Positions 24,626 to 32,107 of a DNA stretch of 32,107 bases are shown one piece after another. This DNA is from Planctomycetota bacterium (GTDB lineage Bacteria > Planctomycetota > Phycisphaerae > WQYP01), in assembly GCA_021852275.1 (NCBI GenBank), contig JAJZNX010000129.1, positions 1-32,107 of the forward strand, written 5' to 3'. The position numbers and the translations under genes were made by a program. Each line of letters begins with the position of its first letter. Positions within the stretch are counted from its first letter, which is position 1. Under the pieces are notes generated by a model. The model was given only the letters and a program-made list of their open reading frames with translations, was not told where the DNA came from and made no database searches.

Positions 24626-26116
24626 CTATCGGCCACGTGCAAAATACCGGCGGATTAGATAACGATACTGCTCCGGTACATTTCTTATCCTGTGCACGGC
24701 CGTTGAATTTTCCAGGACTGCGGCCAAATTACCCGAGCCGCGGGCATTCAATACGTGCAGAACTGTTACGTTGCCGCTGGTCATGGAAGAAAGGCCGGTT
24801 TTCGGCTGGCCAGGTGTGGTCGGCGTGTGGTGGGCGATGCTGGATGAATTTTCTCCAGCCGTGCCGCCGGTTGCACCATGCCCCGATGAATTAGCGATGC
24901 CCGGCTTGCCCGAACGCACCGGCCCGGTGTGGCCCGGTACCATCGGACCAAGTCTTGTTTGCAGCATGTGTTGGGTTTGCTTGAGTGCCGTGGAAAATGC
25001 GGCTGCGCTGTTACCACTGGCTGCAACGGCCAGTTTTTGCAGTTGAGAAAGCAGCTTGGGGTCATGCAGGACTTTTTTTTCCGCCCGGCGGATGGTGGCA
25101 ACAAGATGGCGCTTTTCCCGCTCCGTAAGACGGGCAAAATCCTGGGAGGCCTGACCGCCCGCGCTCATGCCTGCAGCACCCGCAGCCATTTTGCGATAGG
25201 CGGAATTGCGCAGCAATTCGTACTGGACGGCGGCAGCACCGCTGGGGCTTCCATGATGACCCGTGGTGGATCCGGATCTACTGCCGGCGTTGCCTGGTTG
25301 CCGGGGCTGAGAATTGGTACGGCGCGAATTGGCTGATGATTGCGGCTTATTTGGAGAGAAATTACTGGCCTGTGGATTGGCACCGGGGGTAGTCGGTTGG
25401 GTTGGCTGTGGGCCTGCGCCGGATACCTGCATTGTAGAAAGCACATTCCACGGCCTGGCCGTGGGCGGACCCAGCAGCAAAACCAGAGCAATGGCCAGCG
25501 CCGCCGCGCCGGTCGCCGCCGCCACCATCCGATTCCGCCGGACATTAAACGGCACGGGGCAGGTAATGCTGGGAATCAGGCGCAAAGCACTTTGTTGAAC
25601 CATCTGGCGGAAAAGATCTTCCACGGGATCGATGGCACTGGTCTTAAAGCTATCCACCGCGGTCAACAACACGCCGTTAGCGCCATTGCCTGCATCCACC
25701 AGCCAGGCGGCCTGGCTGAAAGATTTAATAGGGGTGCCCAACACCACCAGTCCTGCACAGACACCTGCCACGGTGCCAACCAACGCCCATGGCGGCAACA
25801 CCAGCCACGCCAGCAGGCCAAGTGTTACGGCAATAATGGTTATCAGGTTGGGGTGTTTGAGTTGGGGCAGACGTTTCATGCCCATTGCCAGTCCCGCCAG
25901 GGATACCATCAGCAGCATCAGTGCAACCAAAGGCCGGCCTAACCAAAAACTACGGGCCAGCAGCATCACCAGCAGCACCGTTGCCGCCAGGCATAGGGCA
26001 GGTAACAGGCGATCGGCCAGTTCTCCCCAAAACATATTCCGGCGACAGTGCTGGATAAACGCGTCCAATTCCGGCAGTGTGTCAGGGCATACAGCATGGC
26101 GGCGTTGCGTATTCAT
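24626..26116 (-). CDS. Membrane protein with five TM segments and long Gly/Ser/Pro linker
   Basis: The product has 496 residues from an ATG at 26116; a start at 26152 would overlap the gene upstream, and neither has a good ribosome-binding site. Transmembrane segments fall at about 38-57, 61-78, 91-108, 111-127 and 197-216. A low-complexity stretch (about 225-305, many Pro, Asn, Ser and Gln) follows, then a helical, Lys/Arg/Gln-rich region (about 320-390), a second Gly/Ser/Thr-rich linker, and a C-terminal VPEQYRYLIRRYF (480-492). Two TMs, a third near 200 and an ending of this kind recall planctomycete proteins of the DUF4175 type often found near BatA-like genes, but this is only a resemblance. 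It directly follows the lipoprotein gene, so they may act together at the envelope. Confidence 0.6.
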   Translation of the reverse strand: MNTQRRHAVCPDTLPELDAFIQHCRRNMFWGELADRLLPALCLAATVLLVMLLARSFWLGRPLVALMLLMVSLAGLAMGMKRLPQLKHPNLITIIAVTLGLLAWLVLPPWALVGTVAGVCAGLVVLGTPIKSFSQAAWLVDAGNGANGVLLTAVDSFKTSAIDPVEDLFRQMVQQSALRLIPSITCPVPFNVRRNRMVAAATGAAALAIALVLLLGPPTARPWNVLSTMQVSGAGPQPTQPTTPGANPQASNFSPNKPQSSANSRRTNSQPRQPGNAGSRSGSTTGHHGSPSGAAAVQYELLRNSAYRKMAAGAAGMSAGGQASQDFARLTEREKRHLVATIRRAEKKVLHDPKLLSQLQKLAVAASGNSAAAFSTALKQTQHMLQTRLGPMVPGHTGPVRSGKPGIANSSGHGATGGTAGENSSSIAHHTPTTPGQPKTGLSSMTSGNVTVLHVLNARGSGNLAAVLENSTAVHRIRNVPEQYRYLIRRYFARGR

Positions 26117-26124
26117 CGCGTTGA

Positions 26125-26808
26125 TTATCCGTGCCAGTGAATCCATACCCATTGGCCGTCGGCCTGATTTTTCGCCTGCACCCAGACTCCTTTGGCCAAA
26201 TAGCGCAGGCGCACCACGTAGTAACTTAATCCCACCTGGGCCATGGATCGCCCGGTTTCGGCGGCCACAACTTGGTAAAGTTCCCGCCTCAGGACATTAT
26301 CCTGGCTTACAAACCGGGCCTGCCCGGCGGCAAGATGGGCCCGAGCCACCAGGTAACCTGTATGGGCCTCGCCCACCAGGTGACTGTTAAGTAAAGCCCG
26401 AACCTTGGGATAGTCCGCACGCAGTTGCCGCAGAATCGCGGATTTACCAGGAGACGGATTAGCATCGGCAAAGATCACCGGCGTAAGACCGCGGGCCTGT
26501 AACAAAGACGAACTCGGACTGCCTGTCAGTTTGGTGGCAGGTTGGGTGGCCGGAGGAATGTCTACCACAGGAATGCCGGCATTAACGGATCCACCGGTTG
26601 ATTTGCCTGGTGCGGCATGTCCGGTGATGTATTGCATATCATCGCGGGCATTTTTGACCACCAGGGTCAATGTACCGCTGAGGTTCACATCCACCACCAT
26701 CGGTTTGGGTTGATGAATGACCACATCGCTGTGGGTACGAATACAGCCGGCCACGGCCAGCGTCAGCACACAAATGACTCCCGCGGAAGGAATTGAAAAT
26801 CGCAGCAT
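26125..26808 (-). CDS. Lipoprotein combining YnbE-like and YdbL-like (DUF1318) segments
   Basis: The 227-residue protein starts at the ATG at 26808 (GGGAG eight bases upstream). The signal peptide ends in the lipobox VAGC, so Cys22 should be lipidated. Just after it, HQPKPMVVDVNLSGTLTLVV (32-51) resembles E. coli YnbE, a tiny lipoprotein. After a Pro/Ser/Thr linker, residues about 135-223 resemble YdbL/DUF1318: LVGEAHTGYLVARA, then DNVLRRELYQVVAAETG and finally GVWVQAKNQADGQWVWI, matching the (V)GE...GY..., N..R...Y..(A)... and G-x-WV...G-x-W pattern. In E. coli YnbE, YdbL and the AsmA-like YdbH act together in lipid transport between membranes. Here the two small partners appear fused. No YdbH gene is in the window. 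Confidence 0.65.
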   Translation of the reverse strand: MLRFSIPSAGVICVLTLAVAGCIRTHSDVVIHQPKPMVVDVNLSGTLTLVVKNARDDMQYITGHAAPGKSTGGSVNAGIPVVDIPPATQPATKLTGSPSSSLLQARGLTPVIFADANPSPGKSAILRQLRADYPKVRALLNSHLVGEAHTGYLVARAHLAAGQARFVSQDNVLRRELYQVVAAETGRSMAQVGLSYYVVRLRYLAKGVWVQAKNQADGQWVWIHWHG

Positions 26809-27116
26809 AAAGCACGCTCCCGGTTCAAAAGCAACCAACCCCTTCCAGTGTACCTAAAAGCTACGGTTACTGGCAACGTAGCGCATGGGCTGAAACATTT
26901 GCCAGAAGCCCCAATGCTTTTTCCATAAGCCGGTCAGCACGCGAAATCAGGTTGGCGATAAGGAGCCAGCCCGGAAGGCTTTTCAGCCATGGGCCGCCAT
27001 GTTACCGTGTTAGATGCCTGGCGCGGCGGGTTGCGCGCGATTGGATGAACCAGTCGATATCCTGGCCATGGCGATGGGCAATCGCAGCCGGGGAACCTGA
27101 TGGCATGGAGTTTCAG
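26809..27116. other. Divergent intergenic region upstream of the lipoprotein and hom
   Basis: There is no convincing gene here. A minus-strand promoter candidate is listed at 26847-26876. The hom frame is open from 26952, but that N-terminal part has no resemblance to homoserine dehydrogenase and is probably untranslated. No good plus-strand -35/-10 pair was found. Confidence 0.4.
26847..26876 (-). promoter_or_regulatory. Candidate promoter for the lipoprotein gene
   Basis: On the minus strand TTGCCA (26876-26871) and TACACT (26852-26847) are 18 bases apart. Transcription would start about 30 bases before the lipoprotein start codon. Confidence 0.45.
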
Positions 27117-28406
27117 ATGAAAACCGGGTTGGCCCTGCTGGGTTGCGGTACTGTAGGCAGCGCTGTGGCGGAAATGCTGCTGACGGAAAAAAAACTTTTA
27201 CTAGATCGATCCGGCCAGTCTCTGGAACTTAAACATATTCTGGTGCGAAACCGCGGACGTCAACGCAAGGTTAAAGCGCCGGCACGGCTCTGGACCACCA
27301 ATCCCTCCGACATCTGGGCAGATCCCACTGTGGATGTGGTGGTGGAATTAATTGGCGGGTTGGAACCGGCGCGCACGCTGGCCCTGGCAGCGCTGCGGGC
27401 CGGTAAACACCTGGTAACGGCCAACAAGCATCTGCTGGCGGTTCATGGAGCGGAAATCTTCGCTGCGGCGATCAAGGCCCGCCGTGCGGTCTGTTTTGAA
27501 GCCTCCTGTGGTGGAGCCATTCCCATCATCATGGCTCTGACGCGTGGTCTTGTGGCCAATGACATTCAGCGGGTCATCGGTATTGTCAACGGAACCTGCA
27601 ATTATATTCTCACCGAAATGTCCACCTCCCACCGCACCTACGCCGATGCCCTGGCCGGGGCCCAGGCCGCCGGTTATGCCGAAGCGGATCCCACGCTGGA
27701 TGTCAACGGCACAGACAGCGCCCACAAACTTGCCATTCTGGCGGCGCTGGCGTTTGGAGCCAAGATACCGTTTTCAAAAATTGAGGTCAGCGGAATTCAC
27801 GGCATGCAGGATCAGGACCTGAAATACGGCCAGGAACTGGGTTACGTGTGCAAACTGCTGGCGATTGCCGAAAAAGCGGATCATGGCATTTCGCTGCGCG
27901 TTCACCCCACTTTTCTGGATCAGAAACAGCTTCTGGCCAATGTCAATGGAGCCTTCAATGCCATCAGCGTTTCCGGCCATGCCGCCGGCCAAACCATTTA
28001 TTACGGCCGGGGAGCCGGGCCGCGCCCCACCGCCAGTGCGGTGTTAGCGGATATAGTGGAGGCATCCATGGGAACTGCGGCGGTGGTTTTTGCCGGTCTG
28101 CCGCTGCTGACTCGGCGCAAGCCGATGCCCATCGTTCCCACCCGCGAGATACTGTCCCGAAATTACCTGCGCATGACCGCTCTGGATGTGCCGGGCGTGA
28201 TGCACCATATCACCGGCATTCTGGGCCGGCAGGGAATCAGCATTGCCGCAGTGGTGCAGCATGAATCCAGAGTCGGGCAGTACGTACCGCTGGTGGTTAT
28301 CACGCACGAAGCCCGCGATGGAGCGGTGACCCGTGCCGTGAAACAAATTGACCAGTTGCGCTGTATCCGCGGACACACGGTGCGAATCCGCATCATGGAA
28401 CCGTAA
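27117..28406 (+). CDS. hom: Homoserine dehydrogenase
   Basis: From the ATG at 27117 (GGAG six bases upstream) the protein has 429 residues, the usual length for the form with a C-terminal ACT domain. The nucleotide-binding loop is GCGTVG at 9-14. The substrate/catalytic region has TANKHLLAVHG, FEASCGGAIPII and the GTCNYILTEM motif. EADPTLDVNGTDSAHKLAIL is highly typical. Residues about 345-425 form an ACT domain that binds threonine or another amino acid for feedback control. It reduces aspartate semialdehyde to homoserine with NAD(P)H. The next gene, 39 bp downstream, is an ApgM-family protein that may be the following enzyme, homoserine kinase. The frame is open further upstream to 26952, without family support. 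Confidence 0.97.
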   Translation: MKTGLALLGCGTVGSAVAEMLLTEKKLLLDRSGQSLELKHILVRNRGRQRKVKAPARLWTTNPSDIWADPTVDVVVELIGGLEPARTLALAALRAGKHLVTANKHLLAVHGAEIFAAAIKARRAVCFEASCGGAIPIIMALTRGLVANDIQRVIGIVNGTCNYILTEMSTSHRTYADALAGAQAAGYAEADPTLDVNGTDSAHKLAILAALAFGAKIPFSKIEVSGIHGMQDQDLKYGQELGYVCKLLAIAEKADHGISLRVHPTFLDQKQLLANVNGAFNAISVSGHAAGQTIYYGRGAGPRPTASAVLADIVEASMGTAAVVFAGLPLLTRRKPMPIVPTREILSRNYLRMTALDVPGVMHHITGILGRQGISIAAVVQHESRVGQYVPLVVITHEARDGAVTRAVKQIDQLRCIRGHTVRIRIMEP

Positions 28407-28445
28407 GACCCCAATCCACTATAATAACGTCTCGAGGATGCCGAT

Positions 28446-29660
28446 ATGACCATGAAATATGCCATTGTAATACCGGATGGTGCTGCCGACAGCCCGATTG
28501 CCGAGCTGGGGGACCAGACTCCGCTGCAGGTGGCATCTAAACCCCATATGGATGAAGTAGCCCGCAAGGGACGCATCGGCACCGTGCGTACCACGCCTCC
28601 GGGCTATGCGGCGGGCAGTGATGTATGCACGTTGTGCCTGCTGGGCTATAACCCGGTGCAGTATCATCCGGGGCGTGCTCCGCTGGAAGCTGCGGCAATG
28701 GGGCTGGCCCTTGGCCCACAGGACTGGGTATTTCGCTGCAACCTTGTAACCCTCATCGATCAGGTGATGATTGACCATTCCGCAGGCCACATTGGCGATA
28801 AGGAAGCCCGGGTGCTGCTCGAAGCGGTGCGGCAGGAAGTGATGGCCCTGGTGCCGTCGATGCCGGTTAAATTTTTCCCGGGCGTCAGTTACCGCAACCT
28901 TATGGTATATCATGGCGGAGATTTTTCGCATCTGCACACCACGCCGCCGCACGATATTCCAGATCAGGGCGTGCGTGAATATCTGCCGCGTGGTGCGGGG
29001 GCGGCGGAAATGCTCAAGATCATGGAAGCTGGAAAGCGCGTACTGGCCCAGCATGAGGTTAATCTGGTGCGGCGGCAGCTTGGCGAAAACCCCGCCACCG
29101 ATATCTGGCTCTGGGGCCAGGGACGGGCCGGCAACATTCCCGCGTTTGCGTCCCGCTTCGGCAAAAGCGGGGCGATGATCACCGCGGTAGACTTGCTGCG
29201 CGGCATTGCCAATCTCATCGGCTGGCACAACATTGCCGTACCCGGCATCACCAGCTATCACGATACGGATTACGCCGCCCAGGGCCAATATGCCTGCTCG
29301 GCCCTGGATGAGTACGATGTGGTGTGCTGCCACGTGGAAGCTCCGGACGAAGCCAGCCATCAGGGGGACTTTACCACCAAAATCGCCGCCATTGAATCCA
29401 TCGATAAATACGTGGTCGGACCATTGCTGGACAAATTATCCCGGATGCCACAATGGCGGCTGCTGATTATGCCGGACCATGCCACGCAGTGCGCCACCCG
29501 CAAACACCATGATGCGCCGGTGCCGTTTGCCATGGCGGGCACCCAGCGAAAATCCGCCATCGCCCGGCCCTATACTGAAGCCGCCGCCATGCAAAGCGAT
29601 CTGCATATTGACCGTGGCTATGACCTGATGGATTATTTTCTGGCGGGCATGGATCATTGA
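28446..29660 (+). CDS. ApgM-family phosphoglycerate mutase-like protein, probable alternative homoserine kinase
   Basis: The 404-residue protein belongs to the alkaline-phosphatase-like, metal-dependent ApgM family. Metal/active-site elements are present: VIPDGAADSPIAELG (8-22) with the first metal Asp, GSDVCTLCLLGYNP with the nucleophile-type residue, CHVEAPDEASHQGD, and MPDHATQ with the Asp/His pair. A branch of this family found beside hom and thrC in bacteria without ThrB has been labelled a proposed homoserine kinase. The position 39 bp after hom fits that branch, while cofactor-independent phosphoglycerate mutase is the alternative. The ATG at 28446 has GAGG eight bases upstream. A TATAAT at 28420-28425 sits in the gap, with no matching -35. 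No thrC is in the window. Confidence 0.85.
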   Translation: MTMKYAIVIPDGAADSPIAELGDQTPLQVASKPHMDEVARKGRIGTVRTTPPGYAAGSDVCTLCLLGYNPVQYHPGRAPLEAAAMGLALGPQDWVFRCNLVTLIDQVMIDHSAGHIGDKEARVLLEAVRQEVMALVPSMPVKFFPGVSYRNLMVYHGGDFSHLHTTPPHDIPDQGVREYLPRGAGAAEMLKIMEAGKRVLAQHEVNLVRRQLGENPATDIWLWGQGRAGNIPAFASRFGKSGAMITAVDLLRGIANLIGWHNIAVPGITSYHDTDYAAQGQYACSALDEYDVVCCHVEAPDEASHQGDFTTKIAAIESIDKYVVGPLLDKLSRMPQWRLLIMPDHATQCATRKHHDAPVPFAMAGTQRKSAIARPYTEAAAMQSDLHIDRGYDLMDYFLAGMDH

Positions 29661-29763
29661 TCCGGCCGACGTATTCGCTACCGGACGCGGCCATCGTTTG
29701 GGGGCTTGCCGCCTTGGGTATGTATCATCATAAACCTTCTCTGAATTCGTACCAGGAGGCATC

Positions 29764-30732
29764 TTGAAAACTGTAAAAAAAGCTGTGATCACCGCCGCCG
29801 GCCGCGGCACGCGTCAATATCCCGCCACCTCGGTCATGCAAAAAGAGATGCTGCCGCTGGTGGATCGTGACGGCCTGACCAAACCCGTCATCCAGATTAT
29901 CGCCGAAGAAGCGCTGGATGCCGGTGTGGACCAGATATGCATTGTTGTTTCTCCAGGGGACGAACTGCAGTTCCGTCAGTATTTTCGGGCGATGGAAAAG
30001 GATCTGCTGCCCGCCTTTGCCGGAAAAGATTGGGCTATCCAGGAATCGGCCAAACTCGGCCGCATGCAGGCCGCCATGCACTTTGTAGTACAGGAAAGCC
30101 CGCAGGGGTATGGACACGCGGTTTACCAGGCCGCAAAATTTGTCGGCGACGATCCTTTTCTGTTACTGCTGGGCGATCATATTTACATCTCCAGCCAGCC
30201 GCAACGGTGCGCCCAGCAGTTAATTCAAGCCTATCAGCACACCACCAGCCAGACGATTTCCGCGGTAAAAGCTACCCCCGCCGGGCTGCTTCATTTATTT
30301 GGGGCCATGAAAGGCTCACCACTAAACGATGGCTCGCGCCTGTACCGGGTGGAATTGATTAAGGAAAAGCCGTCAGTGGAGTTTGCCCGGCAGAATCTGA
30401 TAACGCCCGGTCTGCCGCCGAATCAGTACCTGTGCCACTTTGGCATGCATGTTTTTCCGCCTGCCCTTATGGACATTCTTGCCCGTAATATCCGCGATAA
30501 CCTGCGTGACCATAATGAAATTCAACTCACCAGCGCCCAGGAAATGCTGCGCCAGGAAAGCTCCGATTATGTCTGCCTGGAGGTTCTCGGGGAACGATAC
30601 GACACGGGCATTCCGTTTGGCCTGATGGAAACACAGATTGCTCTGGCCCTGGCCGGCGTGCATCGTCAGGAAATCGTGGAAAGTCTGGCCCGGCTGCTCA
30701 CGCAGCAGTTGGCCAGCGTTAAGAAACAATAA
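29764..30732 (+). CDS. galU: UTP--glucose-1-phosphate uridylyltransferase (GalU type)
   Basis: The 322-residue protein starts at a TTG with AGGAGG four to five bases upstream, strong enough to decide the start. The nucleotide-binding loop reads AAGRGTRQYPAT (11-22), followed by KEMLPLVD. QESPQGYGHAVYQA and LLGDHIYI match the uridylyltransferase core. The C-terminal part keeps the LTSAQEML and GERYDTGIPFGLM segments. It makes UDP-glucose from UTP and glucose-1-phosphate, supplying polysaccharide and glycogen-type synthesis. Its pyrophosphate by-product is the substrate of the proton-pumping pyrophosphatase also found here, though nothing shows direct coupling. Other nucleotidyltransferases with a different sugar are possible. 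Confidence 0.85.
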   Translation: MKTVKKAVITAAGRGTRQYPATSVMQKEMLPLVDRDGLTKPVIQIIAEEALDAGVDQICIVVSPGDELQFRQYFRAMEKDLLPAFAGKDWAIQESAKLGRMQAAMHFVVQESPQGYGHAVYQAAKFVGDDPFLLLLGDHIYISSQPQRCAQQLIQAYQHTTSQTISAVKATPAGLLHLFGAMKGSPLNDGSRLYRVELIKEKPSVEFARQNLITPGLPPNQYLCHFGMHVFPPALMDILARNIRDNLRDHNEIQLTSAQEMLRQESSDYVCLEVLGERYDTGIPFGLMETQIALALAGVHRQEIVESLARLLTQQLASVKKQ

Positions 30733-30760
30733 GCCTCAAGCTCAACAAAACCGCCGGCAG

Positions 30761-32107
30761 TTATTCGGCGTTACGCAGCAGCTTTGCCAGTGCCTGGTAA
30801 TCGGTTTTGCCAGTACCTAAAACCGGTATCTGCTCCAGCGTGCGCACGATACGTATATTATGCAACCCGGAAAGACCGGCCTGGCGAATCACCTGGTTGA
30901 CTAAGGCCCGGTCCAGCGGGCGAATGGCAAATAAAACCAGTTCGGGATGGTCCTGGTCCGGCGTGGGCAATACCGCCAGGCATGGTCCCTGGTCGTCCGG
31001 GCGGCCATAGGCACGAACCAGCACCTCTTCAATCGCCGGCAGGGACACCATTTCTCCGCCGATTTTCACAAATCGTTTCAACCGGCCCATAAACGTCAGG
31101 TTCCCCCGGGCATCCGCCTGCACCAGATCCCCGGTGCGATACCACGTCTGGCCATCCCATGTTGCAAATGGCCGAGGGCCGTCATAGTGCAGATACCCCC
31201 CAAAAATGCTGGGGCCGCGCACCAGTAACATGCCGGTTTCACCTGGACCATGCGGCTGGCCGGTGTCCGGATGAACGATCGCCACAACCACGGATGGCAG
31301 CGGCTTACCGATGGTACCCGGACGCAGATCATCTTCGCGCATCACCGCTACAAATGGCGAGCATTCGGTAATGCCGTAGCCTTCCAGAACCACCGCCTGC
31401 GGACAACGGACCTTGACGGCCTGGTACACGTCCGGCGGACATTTTTCGGCCCCGGTAACACAAAGTCGCACGCTGGTTAAATCGCGGCCGCCAGAGCGTA
31501 CAATATTGGCGACAAAGGTGGGTGTCCCCAATAATATAGTGACCTGGTATGCTAAGATGATTTTGGCCAGCACGGCTCCTTCATTCGGATTGGGATAATG
31601 CACCACCTTCACCCCGGCAAGCAGCGGCAAAAGCATGGTGGCAGTGATACCAAACGAATGAAACGGCGGCAACATGCCTAAAAAGCGGTCGCTTTCCATT
31701 ATCGTGATGCTTGCCAGCGCATCGCGGATGTTGGTCAATAAATTGGCATGGGTTAACGGCACGGCCTTGGGTAAAGCTTCCGATCCGCTGGTAAATAGCA
31801 CCACCGCATTGGGCGCGGGCGCAGCTTTGCGCAAGGCCTGCCATGAAAACCGGGCGCGAACGGCTGCGGAAAGCTTTTCCCTCTTGCTGATGGAAGCAGC
31901 CAACTGTTCCAAGGGCACCAGGCGGCTTTTTAGCGCGGTCAAATCAATGCCCTGCGCCGCAAGGCGGTGCACCAGTGCGTCTGCCGTCAATACCTTTTGC
32001 ACTTCCAGCAGGTCCAGGCTGTGCTGCACGTTGCGCTGGCCGGCGGTCCAGTTCACCATCACCGGCGTTTTACCGGCAAAAAGAACCGCCAGAAAAACGG
32101 TGTCCAC
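30761..32107 (-). CDS. AMP-binding acyl-CoA/acyl-ACP synthetase (5' end cut by window edge)
   Basis: This is an open minus-strand frame of 448 codons that runs off the right edge, so the N-terminus is missing. Adenylate-forming motifs are in order: VLFTSGSEALPKAV (phosphate loop), GYGITECSPFV (adenine site), WYRTGDLVQADARG and GRLKRFVKIGGEMVSL (hinge), and a C-terminal PVLGTGKTDYQAL with the catalytic lysine. AGKTPVMVNWTAG near the left part and the overall order resemble the ligase half of Aas (acyl-ACP synthetase/2-acyl-glycerophosphoethanolamine acyltransferase). It activates a fatty acid with ATP and passes it to CoA or ACP. Whether an acyltransferase domain precedes it lies outside the window. 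It converges with galU, 28 bp between stops. Confidence 0.92.
   Translation of the reverse strand: MDTVFLAVLFAGKTPVMVNWTAGQRNVQHSLDLLEVQKVLTADALVHRLAAQGIDLTALKSRLVPLEQLAASISKREKLSAAVRARFSWQALRKAAPAPNAVVLFTSGSEALPKAVPLTHANLLTNIRDALASITIMESDRFLGMLPPFHSFGITATMLLPLLAGVKVVHYPNPNEGAVLAKIILAYQVTILLGTPTFVANIVRSGGRDLTSVRLCVTGAEKCPPDVYQAVKVRCPQAVVLEGYGITECSPFVAVMREDDLRPGTIGKPLPSVVVAIVHPDTGQPHGPGETGMLLVRGPSIFGGYLHYDGPRPFATWDGQTWYRTGDLVQADARGNLTFMGRLKRFVKIGGEMVSLPAIEEVLVRAYGRPDDQGPCLAVLPTPDQDHPELVLFAIRPLDRALVNQVIRQAGLSGLHNIRIVRTLEQIPVLGTGKTDYQALAKLLRNAE

Noticed and set aside
26952-27116. N-terminal extension of homoserine dehydrogenase
   Set aside because: The usual family start is at 27117 with a good ribosome-binding site; the extension has no family match.
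29706-29733. TTGCCG-16-TCATAA promoter before galU
   Set aside because: The -10 is poor and the gap is short enough for readthrough from the preceding gene.

Overview
The window looks like ordinary chromosome from a GC-rich member of the Planctomycetota, probably the class Phycisphaerae. The evidence is indirect: a PEP-CTERM exported protein, a K+-independent proton-pumping pyrophosphatase, a secreted protein with repeated GD-x-WW ... A-x-x-(W/I)Y blocks that I associate with planctomycetes, CsrA, and short mixed-strand operons. There is no rRNA, tRNA, transposase, integrase, CRISPR array or phage gene that I can support, so the taxonomic call is inference.

Layout. 1-1959 (minus): pyruvate/2-oxoacid dehydrogenase E1 alpha and beta, with beta cut by the left edge. 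2263-3159 (minus): PEP-CTERM protein with a strong promoter and a leader of three consecutive hairpins. 3556-4930 (minus): hisI then folE2. 5474-9139 (plus): two Gfo/Idh/MocA oxidoreductases and a sialate-O-acetylesterase-like SGNH hydrolase without a signal peptide, read as a sugar-processing module. 9170-11815 (minus): H+-pumping pyrophosphatase. 12079-12582 (plus): GNAT acetyltransferase. 12679-14163 (minus): exported repeat protein. 14495-16282 (minus): divergent glycogen-synthase-like glycosyltransferase. 16545-21249 (plus): a small membrane protein followed by two tandem ClC channels/antiporters with CBS domains. 21583-24615 (plus): csrA with a C-terminal extension, an L,D-transpeptidase and recA. 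24626-26808 (minus): a lipoprotein combining YnbE-like and YdbL-like (DUF1318) parts, and a five-TM membrane protein. 27117-30732 (plus): homoserine dehydrogenase, an ApgM-family protein that may be the homoserine kinase, and a GalU-type uridylyltransferase. 30761-32107 (minus): AMP-binding acyl-CoA/acyl-ACP synthetase cut by the right edge.

How genes fit together. Central metabolism is represented by PDH E1, PPi-driven proton pumping, UDP-glucose supply and glycogen-type glucan synthesis. Amino-acid and cofactor synthesis is represented by HisI, FolE2, Hom and a candidate alternative ThrB. The envelope genes are the L,D-transpeptidase, the YnbE/YdbL-like lipoprotein, the PEP-CTERM protein and the ClC pair. 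I saw no clear defence or mobile system. The most interesting items are the structured leader of the PEP-CTERM gene, the hom/ApgM pair, the YnbE-YdbL fusion lipoprotein, and hairpins lacking U-tracts at operon ends.
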